64,000 nucleotides of DNA. It comes from Gonatopus flavifemur (taxonomy: Eukaryota > Arthropoda > Insecta > Hymenoptera > Dryinidae). Positions within the stretch are counted from its first letter, which is position 1; each line of letters begins with the position of its first letter. A program made the translations under genes and the position numbers. This document shows, piece after piece, positions 32,604-41,165 of the stretch. The notes below the pieces were generated by a model, which made no database searches, was not told the DNA's origin, and saw only the letters and a list, made by a program, of their open reading frames with translations. Location: positions 1,178,001 to 1,242,000 of the forward strand of contig JAFFJZ010000052.1 in the NCBI GenBank assembly GCA_018340375.1. The letters are read 5' to 3'.

Positions 32604-33415
32604 ATGGATGAGAAATTAACAATGTTAGATGAGAAACAGAAAAATCAATTCAAAGCATGTATTATGAAAAGAAAGAGACTGTTTTTTGGGAACATGCAAT
32701 TCACTAATATATATGAACACCATATTAAAATTACCACACCGAATCCAAAAATCAAAAGAACGTATCCAATACCAAAAGCCTCAGAGGCGGAGGTGGATAA
32801 AGGAATACAATCCATGCTCAAATCAGGAATTATTAAAAGATCAATTAGTCCATATTGCAATCCTCTAAGAATAGTTCATAAAGAAGACAAAAGAATGAGA
32901 GTTTGTTCAGATGCTCGATTTTTGAATAAATAGGTGGAATCTGATACAGAATCACCTATGCCCATTAATGAATTAATACAGAGATTTGAGGGAGTACAAT
33001 TATCCACGACAACTGATTCAGTGAATGGTTATTGGCAAATTCCTTTGGCCAAAGAATCTAGACCGTATACTGCCTTTTTACATAAATCAAGGTGCTATCA
33101 GTTTTGAAGAATACCTTTTGGTTTAAAGACGGCAGGAAGCGGGTTTATTCGGGTATCGAACCCAATCCAGAGAGATTGAAAATTATTCAACACATTAGCT
33201 TACCAAAAAATGAAAAGCAGTTACAACAATTTTTAGGGATATGTAATTTTTATAGAGTGTTTAGTGTGAAGCATACAAACTACATTGAGCCTTTTCGTGA
33301 ATTGCTACAAGAAAATACAAAATGGAAATGGCAAGAAAGACATACAAAAGCATTCAATGAGTTAAAAGAGAATTTTATAAATTGTGTAAGCCTAACATAT
33401 TACAGAACAGATTGA
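32604..33415 (+). pseudogene. Gypsy reverse transcriptase lacking its active site
   Basis: The N-terminal half is clear: RTYPIPKASEAEVDKGI, GIIKRSISPYCNPL and RVCSDARFLNK, where the D of CSDAR precedes the first catalytic region; STTTDSVNGYWQI has the first Asp. There are stops at 32,931 and 33,106. After FGLKTAGSGFIR (about 33,150) the sequence jumps in another frame to GIEPNPERLK and QLQQFLGICNFYR. Roughly 80-90 residues that normally lie between, including the YxDD box, are missing. The polymerase cannot work. Confidence 0.9.
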
Positions 33416-33800
33416 AAATTCCGATTACAAACTGATGCAAGCGACTTAGGGATCAGTGGTATTCGATACTAAATAAACGAAAATAATGACCCTAAAATCA
33501 TAGAATTAACAAGTCGATGTTTAACGAAGGTGGAAAAAAATCATACATCAACCGAAAAAGGATTATTGGCTATAATTTATTCAGTTACTAAGTTCCAAAG
33601 ATATTTACGAGTTGTACGTTTTTCAATCATAACAGATCACAAAGCTTCAACTTTTATTGAAAGTAGTACCCTTTTAACAAAAAGATTATCTAGATGGATA
33701 ATAATGCTACAACAATATGACTACAACGTTATACATTGTGAAGGAGAAGATAACATTATAGCAGATTATTTCAGTCGAAATATTGGGAATCAAAGTGCGG
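33416..33800 (+). pseudogene. Gypsy RNase H
   Basis: RLQTDASDLGISG contains the first catalytic Asp; a stop follows shortly after (TAA near 33,472). Then come HTSTEKGLLAIIYSV with the catalytic Glu, FSIITDHKAS with the second Asp, RLSRWIIMLQQYDYNV and DNIIADYFSRN. Domain order and spacing are normal; a frame break precedes it. Confidence 0.9.
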
Positions 33801-35148
33801 AAAGAGGAGAATATAAATTTTTGATAGCCACATTAAATGAAGTAATACTCATGGGAGGGAATATAAATAAAATAGGAAAGAAAAACGGAAATGCGAATTC
33901 TAAACTGCAGGAAGTGATAAAACGAATAAAAGAGTTGCAATCAGAAGATGATGAATGTAGAAAGATACGTAAATATATTAAAAAAACGAAAAATCCACGA
34001 TTCCAAATAAAAGATAATATATTATTTTTCAAGCAGGAAAAAGATGAGTTATGGCGACTGGTAGTATCAAAAGATATAACTAATCAATTGATTGAATATA
34101 TCCATGATCAATTTGGACATTTTGGTGTGTACAAAACATATTCACAAATTAGTGAAAATTTTTATTGGGGAAATATGAGAGCAGAGATAAAAAAGTTTGT
34201 AAAGACTTGTGACATGTGTCAACGTATCGAATACCTCACTATCAATATGGAGGGGGAAACCAAAGAGTTCATTCTGAAAAACCGAATGAGCTAATTACGG
34301 TAGACTTTTATGGACCATTACCACCATCAATATCTAAGGTAAAATATATCTTAGTTGTCATGGATTCATTCACTAAATATACGGAACTATATTCAATGAG
34401 AAAAGCAACCACTTCGAATAGTTTGAATAAATTATTAAAACAACATTTTCTTTTATTGGGAAAACCGAAAAAGATATTATCCGATAATGGTACGCAGTTT
34501 ACCTCGCCAGCATGGAAAAAGCGCTTAGAAAATGAAGGAATTGAAGTGTTATACTCATCGGTTAGGCATCCGCAATCGAATCCTACCGACCGAGCAATGC
34601 GTGAATTAGGGAGGTTATTTCGGATGCTGTGCGCAGATGAACATACCAAATGGGCAAAATATTCAACAACTATAGAACAATTTTTGAATTCAACAACCCA
34701 TTCAAGTACAAAATTTACTCCTCATGAACTTCAATTTGGCCAGTTACCTGAAGGAAAAATTAGAGGGATGATTGATTTTACAGTGTCAAAACTAGTAGAT
34801 CATGAAGAGAAAATCGCGCAAGCAAAATGTAATCTACGACATAGTTTTGGATTGAGGGTGAAAGGTCAAAAAACAAAATCTATAGTGTTTCTGAAAGAAC
34901 GTGACTTGGTGTTGTCAAGGGTACCGTATAAGTCTAGCGCAATTGATCGAGTTACACAGAAATTTTTTCATTTGTATGAAGGTCCGTATCAAATTGTTGG
35001 AAGAGAAGGAAAAAATGCCTTCGTATTAGCATATCCACATGATTCGAAGAAAATTAAAGGCACTCACAATCGAATAAATTTACGAAAATATTATGAAAGA
35101 CGAATGGAATCTATAAAAATGGACAAACAACAGAATGAAATAAAATAA
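33801..35148 (+). pseudogene. Gypsy integrase
   Basis: The zinc-binding region shows IHDQFGHFGVYKT and TCDMCQR (HHCC type). A frameshift near 34,225 is followed by the core: LITVDFYGPL (Asp), ILSDNGTQFTS (Asp) and HPQSNPTDRAMREL. In this family the third catalytic residue is Glu in the NPxER position; here it is Asp (GAC at about 34,589). The C-terminal region includes LYEGPYQIVGREG, a GPY/F-like module. The frame runs to the stop at 35,146. Confidence 0.93.
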
Positions 35149-35735
35149 AATCAAAATAAGTTGCTCATTCCACGGAAGTCATCACGTATATTAACATGTG
35201 AATATTGTATATACCGGAGATGTGGTGTATAGTGGAGAAAAAAATCACGTAAACGACAATTTCATATACATAAATATATCAATGAAAAGAACATAGAAAT
35301 TATATGAAATGAGACGGAAGTATGTGCGAAATATTGATAAAAAATAACATCGTCATGAACAAGTAATACAAGACTGAGTATGAAATTAGAATAAGAATAA
35401 CATAAGATTTGACATTATAATATTGAGGTATTATATATGAACCAAATAATAAATAAATATAGATTGTATATATATACATACATGTGAATACACGAAGCAA
35501 TTGTAGAATGTGAACTGTGAGTTAACCGAAGCACTCATATTCGGAAGAATTATATGGAAAAGAATGGAATTGTATCAGAAAGGCGGAAGGAGGAAATATA
35601 TACATAGTCAGAATGATTGAAAAAAAAAGGGATGATGATTGAGAATCCCAAAAGGATTGACGAGTTGATTGAGTAAGAAAATATAAATTGTTATGGAAGG
35701 CTTGTTTTTGGAAAACCACTTTGAAGAGTGATTCC
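35149..35735. other. Non-coding tail of the Gypsy element
   Basis: No frame longer than about 80 codons occurs and nothing resembles an envelope. The stretch is AT-rich, with ATATATACATA tracts near 35,470. Confidence 0.5.
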
Positions 35736-35754
35736 CAAAAAGGGGGGGGGGTAA
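35736..35754 (+). promoter_or_regulatory. Gypsy polypurine tract
   Basis: AAAAAGGGGGGGGGG followed by TAA directly precedes the 3' LTR start TGTGAG, the position of the plus-strand primer in Ty3/Gypsy elements. Confidence 0.88.
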
Positions 35755-36312
35755 TGTGAGATATACATGTACATATACATAGATGTATATACGTTCATAC
35801 ATACACATACCGTGAATCACAAAACGTGATGAACGAAATAGGTGAATCAAATAGCCCACTCATGAGAGCATGGACGTAATCGGCCAAAAATATGTGTGAG
35901 TAGCAACACTGCCTCAGAAACATATAATATGAAGGGGGAGAGCAGGATGAATCCCTCTTTCTCCTCAAGCAACAATCTTCGCTATTACAAGGACGAAAGC
36001 TAAACGATTTACTTGGCACGGATGGGCTTTGGTTTTCAATATTATCACTGGTGGTTTCAATATTCTATACGTCATAACGAGAGATAAGTTTATTTCATTA
36101 ATATCTGAAAGTAAATTCATGATTCAAATACATTTTGAAAGAGTTAATATCTTTCGAAATTATTAATCATCATCTCTATAATTCATTTCTAATAGCTAGC
36201 TCGCTCGGCTTGTGAGCGAAGGAAACGGGCTCTTGAATGATTGTTATGTATATTTTAAATTAAATGCAGAATAAATCGATTATGATATAAATAATAATAT
36301 AGGAATCTTACA
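35755..36312 (+). mobile_element. Gypsy 3' LTR
   Basis: The 558-bp LTR starts TGTGAGATATAC and ends ATCTTACA, followed by ACTC. It matches the 5' LTR along its length; the TATA box of the 5' copy (TATAAAAGG) is changed to TATGAAGG here. Confidence 0.93.
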
Positions 36313-36659
36313 ACTCGGAAAAATAGTTCCCAAATCTATTCATTTGAATTTGTGATCAATTTTTCTCAATTCGATGAACAATTGGAATTCTGTAAACATC
36401 TTCGATACATCAAACGTATCGACGATGTTCATTGGTTTTTCCTTGTTTATACGCATACTTCATACAACTTGATGTCACACGAAAAATCGCATCGCATGAC
36501 ACGATCTTGAATTGTAAGTAAAGTTGTTTCAATTCTAAATATGATTCGCAATTCATGATGAGAATCAATTTTTCCTTTTCCAACTGTTTGATTGTGTTTG
36601 TTTGTAGGCAATTCAATGAATAGATGAAATACAGCATTATTGACACGATATTTCTTGAT

Positions 36660-38536
36660 TCTCAAAGATGTCTGCTATCAAACTTTCGTTGATCGTTGTT
36701 GTAACTCTTTGCACAAAATCCATCACAAATTCAAATCAAGAAATTTGAGAACTATTTCTCCAAATCTACAAAAAAAGGTTCCCAGTATCCTCTCCGGCGC
36801 ACAAATGTATGGGTTATGTAGAAAAGAAACTGCTGCTTGTTCTGGAGAGAAGCCTCCAATTGATGCACAAGATGATTCGTTCGGTCATGTTTCACTCGAG
36901 GTATCGATATCATATTTTCAATTGCTAAAAAGACAATTTGTACATCACTGAAAATGAATAATACATTTATGTGAATTACAATTAATTACTACGATATGTT
37001 TCACATAATTCAGGATGACGATGATGATGGTATTGATGAACATGGTAATGACGATGATTACCAGCCATTAGAGGAGAAACCAAGAGACTGTAATATTGAG
37101 GAACATGAATCGGCTATGGAGGTTCTTGATCGAATTGAGCAGAAATATAAAACTTCCTCGAGTGCTTCGGAAAAAGTATTACTCCTCACGCTTGCGCCGA
37201 AATCCTGGGGTCGGAAGAGACTTGCTGACGAGTTTCAGACTTCTGAACCCCGAACTGAGAAAGCTATCGAACTTGTGGAAGAAAATGGTATTTTAACGTC
37301 ACCATCTCCAAGAAAGGGTCATGCTTTAGCTTTTGAAATAAAGAATAAGATCATAGGTTTCTAAAATGATGAAGAGAAAAGTCGTATAATGCCGGGCATG
37401 AAAGATTTTGTTTCAGTTAAAAAAGAAGACAGATCACGAGAGCACGTACAAAAGAGATTGATTCTGTGCAATCTTTCAGAATTATATTTTGCTTTCAAAG
37501 ATCAGAATCCTACTGTTCCGGTCAGTCTCTCTACATTCTCGCAGCTTAGACCTCGTAATTGCGTACTCGCTGGTGCTAGTGGAACGCATACTGTTTGCGT
37601 CTGTGTCCATCACGAGAATGTCAATTCAATGCTTGATGCAATAGATATTCAAAAATCAACATCCGGTACGAATAATCGAATCGCCACTTATCATGATGCT
37701 CTTGAAATGTTTTTATGTCAGAATCCATGTGTCGAATGTTATCTCGATGAATGTTCATTATGTCCTGGCAAAGAGGGTTTCCAGAATTTTTTACAAACAG
37801 TTTTCGAAGACAATTGCATCGTAAACCTCGAATATCAAATTTGGCAACAGACTGATCGTGGCACTTTGCGTACTGAAGTTGCAGATGCGGAAGATTTTTC
37901 AGAACTTTCTCGCTGTCTTTCGGAACTCAAATTCCATTCATTCGTTGCGAAACAGCAGTCATCTTTTGTGAGAAATTTGAAGGATGATTTACAAGAAGTA
38001 GAATTTTTAGTTTTATGCGATTTCGCGGAAAATCATGCGTCTTCAGCCCAGAATGCTGCACAGGGTTTCCACTGGGACAATGACGAAACGACAATTTTCA
38101 CCACTGTCATTCATTACAAACAAGGAAACGAGCTCAGTCATCGGAGCATTGCTATTTCATCGGACAATTTGAATCACGATACAATCGCTGTGTACGAAAT
38201 CTAAAAAATCATAAAAGCGTACCTGGGAGAGCATTTCAAACCAAGAAAAATTTCTCATTTTACGGATGGAGCATCTCAGCACTTCAAGAATAGATATAAT
38301 CTCGAAAATCTTTTGTATCATTACAAAGATTTTGGAATAGCAGCGGAATGACATTTCCATGAAACCGCTCATGGAAAAGGGCCTTGTGACGGTATCGGTG
38401 ATAATCTGAAACGACTCGAGCAAGTCTTCAAGCAAGGTCTAAGCAGCAAATTTCAAATCCCGATGCGCTTCACGAATGGGCAAAGAGAAATCTATCAGAA
38501 ACTGTTGTTTTTTTTTCAGTTCGAAGACAAAACATG
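36660..38536 (+). pseudogene. Spliced transposase-like gene of the large inverted-arm element
   Basis: Exon 1 (to 36,900) has a Cys-containing N-terminus with NLRTISPNLQKKVPS and CRKE; a GT donor at 36,901 and CAG acceptor at 37,011-37,013 define a 113-bp phase-0 intron. Exon 2 starts with an acidic stretch (DDDDDGIDEHG), then LAPKSWGRKRLADEFQ, KSRIMPGMKDFVSVK, CVLAGASGTHTVCVCVHH, CVECYLDECSLCPG, FLVLCDFAENHASSAQN, ISHFTDGASQHFKNRYN and HETAHGKGPCDGIG. The last three look like the Asp, Asp and acidic box of an RNase H-fold transposase, which is inference. Stops at 37,362, 38,202 and 38,349 lie in one frame that is otherwise open to the TGA at 38,536. From memory the family is widespread in insects and Hydra and is often labelled Cc8L18.2-like or uncharacterised. 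Confidence 0.72.
36901..37013 (+). other. Predicted intron, 113 bp
   Basis: The donor is GAG|GTATCG and the acceptor is ATAATTCAG|GATGAC. Both flanking exons are read in phase 0 and join an acidic segment onto the Cys-rich exon. The intron is AT-rich and contains stops in all frames relative to exon 1. Confidence 0.6.
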
Positions 38537-38740
38537 AAACCACTGCTAAAAAGCTCAAAACTCGCTCCGTCATTGCAAAAACAATCCCAGGAACGCTCAA
38601 ATATCATTGTTTCATCCCCACTTCGAACATGACTTTGCATTTACGAGTATTCTCGTCATCATTGAATGTAGATGTTTTCCCAAAGATGAGAATTCAAAAA
38701 AAAAATAATACGAATAAGAAATTGCGCTAAATATATTGCT

Positions 38741-40302
38741 TCGAGCAGAATTATTACATATTTATTATATTATGTGTATTTATTCATGATTATGTTTCAT
38801 AATTTCAAAAGCTGTTATTGATGAAGTTTGATGATATAAGGGTACGGGACAATTGTATGAAATCATTGGCAGGATTGAAAAATCATATTTTATTGGAAAA
38901 CAGTTCGTTTCACTCGTATTCCGCGTCGATGGTATGGTAAACCGTATCAGGAGATAATAGGAATATGCGACACGCGCGCTCCAAACCGTTGCCAATGCCA
39001 GATAAAATTTTCTTCCCACAATTCCTCCTACACGATTTTGAAGCTGAAGAATCCAGCTTTCAGATGCACGAACTTAAAAAATTTTCAAAATTGTCGAAAT
39101 TGAAGAAAAATGCCAAAATAACTTTGAACTCGTTAAATTTGTTGGAAAAAATTTTTCCTCACAAAAAAAGATTGCTCCATTGTAAAGAACAGAAAAAAAT
39201 CCACTAAAAACAATACCGAAAATGATTTTTTTCAAAAATGTAATTGAGGAAATTATATCTTCAAAAGAGCTGATCAAACGAAATCTGTGAATTTCGCACC
39301 CCTGTAGTTTGATAACCAGAGGTACCAGAGCAAAATCCTTCATAGGGTTAAAAGTCACCAACTAGTACTACATTTCAATGAAATTGAAGAAAGATTGGGG
39401 AGGTAAAAATTCTGAGCTGGTACGCTTAAGAAATTTTGCCCCATATGCTCATATATGATCTCATAGATGTTTATATATGTTCATATGCATTCCATATATG
39501 TTCATATATGATTCATATATGATTCATATACGCTCATATACGACCATATATGAATTATTATTTCCCGAGCCTCTATAATCTTTCCTTATTTTTTAACATT
39601 TTCATGATAGACAATGAATTCCAATAAATATTTCTTCTTGTCTCACTTCATATCAACCTAAATTCACTTATTCTGATGTCTGTTACATCAATTTGGTTCG
39701 ATAAAGAATATTTGATTCCTTACCCAAAAAACGCAAGCAAAGTTGGCAGATGTTCTGATTTTCTCAACACGGTGTGGATTTTTCTGATCACTATAGATTC
39801 CACCCAAACCTTCAACTCTTCTCACCAGTATATCACCACTCTAACCAGAAATTCACCTGAGGAAATAAGAATTTTTCTGGCAATTTCCAATTTTCAACTT
39901 CGATAGTACTCTTCGACTTGAAGAGTGGAACCATCTGATGCGCTCCAAGTGAATAATCCAAGTTTTTGAGATTCATTTTCCTCTATTCTACTGAAATATT
40001 TTCAATCAAACGAGTTCTTCATGCCTCGTATTATTACCAAATGAATTAGACTTTTGAGTTTTTTTTAGAAATATTGATTTCAGTACTTGAGTAAAATCAT
40101 TGTCAACGAACCCACAAGTTATGATTTCTACCATTTCACAACAACTATAACTGATTTAATCATTTCTTTCGGACTCAATAATAAATTTTTTTGAGATTTA
40201 TTCTGATCAATGACTAAGAAACGACCGCGAATTTTACTAAAATCATTCACATTTATGTTTTGATGTCAATAACCTACCCTTACATCTGTCAATCGAGTTG
40301 CG
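38741..40302 (-). repeat. Right arm of the long inverted repeat
   Basis: The reverse complement matches 25,712-28,922. The arm ends in ACATCTGTCAA. It lacks the mariner and the 199-bp element and so provides empty sites for both (about 39,990 and 39,570). Its CATATATG array (39,425-39,572) is shorter than in the left arm. The transposase-like pseudogene ends only about 200 bp before the arm starts. Confidence 0.88.
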
Positions 40303-40739
40303 TTAGTTAGTTCACTGTGATCACAAACACCATACATAAAAAACAACCGAGTTGCAATTTTCACACAGATCAATAAAATCTATCAATCTATCGATTGTTA
40401 TGTTCAACCGATAGATCATTGAATCAGATGAGCACGTCATTAATATTGATCTTCTTCTATACTTTACACAGTTGTACCGGTTTAGCTCAGGTTGTCAAAG
40501 TGTTAGGATATTAGGCAGCGTAGCATTACGTATAATAATCATGGGTAGGTTGGGTTGTAGGTAGGGTTCGATTCCCGTCGAGGTCAAGTATTACCGCTCG
40601 ATGAGATTGGAATGAAGTGAACGTGGTGAAATTAATAACACTATCCCGGAATATGATCCCGCTCAACATTTTTTTGCCGCTCATAATTTTTTTCATCCTT
40701 GAAAACATTTTGAACAAAAGCGTAGATATTCTACTGAAT
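40303..40739. other. Unique stretch of the large element, contains a tRNA-like sequence
   Basis: This has no counterpart at the left (25,161-25,711), so the inverted arms stop at 40,302. Apart from the tRNA-like segment at 40,476-40,590 I see nothing recognisable; small minus-strand frames have no motif. Confidence 0.35.
40476..40590 (+). ncRNA. tRNA-derived sequence, possible SINE head
   Basis: TAGCTCAGGTTG at 40,483-40,494 fits the polymerase III A box and GGTTCGATTCC at 40,565-40,575 is a perfect B box. The boxes are 82 bases apart, too far for a normal tRNA without an intron, and no acceptor stem can be formed. A SINE head or a tRNA pseudogene with an insertion fits best. No second copy is in the window, so SINE status is inference. 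Confidence 0.5.
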
Positions 40740-40968
40740 AATCATTGTAATCATTGACATCTAACAGATGTTATAAATATATCTCGATCAGCGTGTCTAA
40801 AAGATATCTTTTGCAAGAGATCTTTGAGATGTATAAAACTTGTTGAAATTTGTTGTATAAGACATCTTTTAGATGCCGAAAGGATATCTTTACGGAAGTC
40901 TTTCAAGACATCTTCCATGATTTTGAGACATCTTTCAGATTCTAAAAGATATCTTTCTGCTTGTTGGG
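40740..40968. repeat. Right subterminal array of GACATCTTTTAGA words
   Basis: About ten copies of the same word family as at 24,890-25,160 occur in both orientations (TCTAAAAGATATC, GACATCTTTTAGA, GACATCTTTCAGA), ending at CTTGTTGGG. This pairs the two ends of the 16-kb insertion. Confidence 0.65.
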
Positions 40969-41165
40969 ATGGGTGGTTGTTTCAATAATATCCGTCGGAA
41001 GGAGGTCGTATGATAATGTTCGCGATATAGTGGAAGTAGCTTTGCTATGCTACGATAAGCCATCATATTAGTCACAATTCATTCTTGCGTAATTTTGTGA
41101 TGCAGGTATAAAATTCATTCGCGCGGACGCAAAGAGTATCACGCCTATGATATTGTATACGGTTA
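40969..41165 (+). repeat. Satellite array, right remainder
   Basis: After the ATG duplication, GGGTGGTTGTTTCAATAATA continues the interrupted third unit from 24,878, followed by part of a fourth unit (TATGATAATGTTCGCGATATAG, ATCACGCCTATGATATTG). It ends at about 41,165. Confidence 0.82.

Larger units (their letters stand above)
29008..36312 (+). mobile_element. Complete but inactive Ty3/Gypsy retrotransposon
   Basis: The element is 7,305 bp long with two LTRs in direct orientation, a 4-bp target duplication ACTC (29,004-29,007 and 36,313-36,316), and gag, protease, RT, RNase H and integrase in Gypsy order, then a long non-coding tail and a polypurine tract. LTRs differ by roughly 6 per cent by eye. 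No envelope-like frame is present. It contains a foreign solo LTR at 31,224-31,904. Multiple stops, a deletion across the RT active site and a changed integrase Glu make it inactive. Confidence 0.95.
24879..40968. mobile_element. 16-kb nested insertion: large DNA transposon of unknown family
   Basis: The left end CCCAAGAAACACCGCAGG and the right end, read inward, CCCAACAAGCAGAAAG are short imperfect inverted ends. Both are flanked by ATG, and the satellite unit CCAAATGGGTGGTTG is whole in neighbouring units, so the insertion boundaries and a 3-bp duplication are explicit. Next to each end lies an array of GACATCTTTTAGA-like words. Inside are long inverted arms and a spliced transposase-like gene. 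Later arrivals are a mariner, two miniature elements, a Gypsy element with a nested solo LTR and a tRNA-derived sequence. Without the mariner, the Gypsy and the 199-bp element about 7.3 kb remains. An alternative is that a roughly 500-bp word-array element inserted first and the inverted-arm element entered it later; short target duplications, short ends and subterminal word arrays are hallmarks of the CACTA/CMC superfamily. Confidence 0.7.

Noticed and set aside
35149..35735. Envelope gene that would make the Gypsy element an infectious-type retroelement
   Set aside because: No open frame longer than about 80 codons and no signal peptide, cleavage site or membrane segment.
36660..38536. Polydnavirus or host gene because of the recalled Cc8L18.2-like label
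   Set aside because: The gene sits inside a structured mobile element with inverted arms, and no other virus-related gene is nearby; the label reflects shared descent of a mobile family.
40476..40590. Functional tRNA gene
   Set aside because: The A and B boxes are too far apart and no acceptor or anticodon stem can be drawn.
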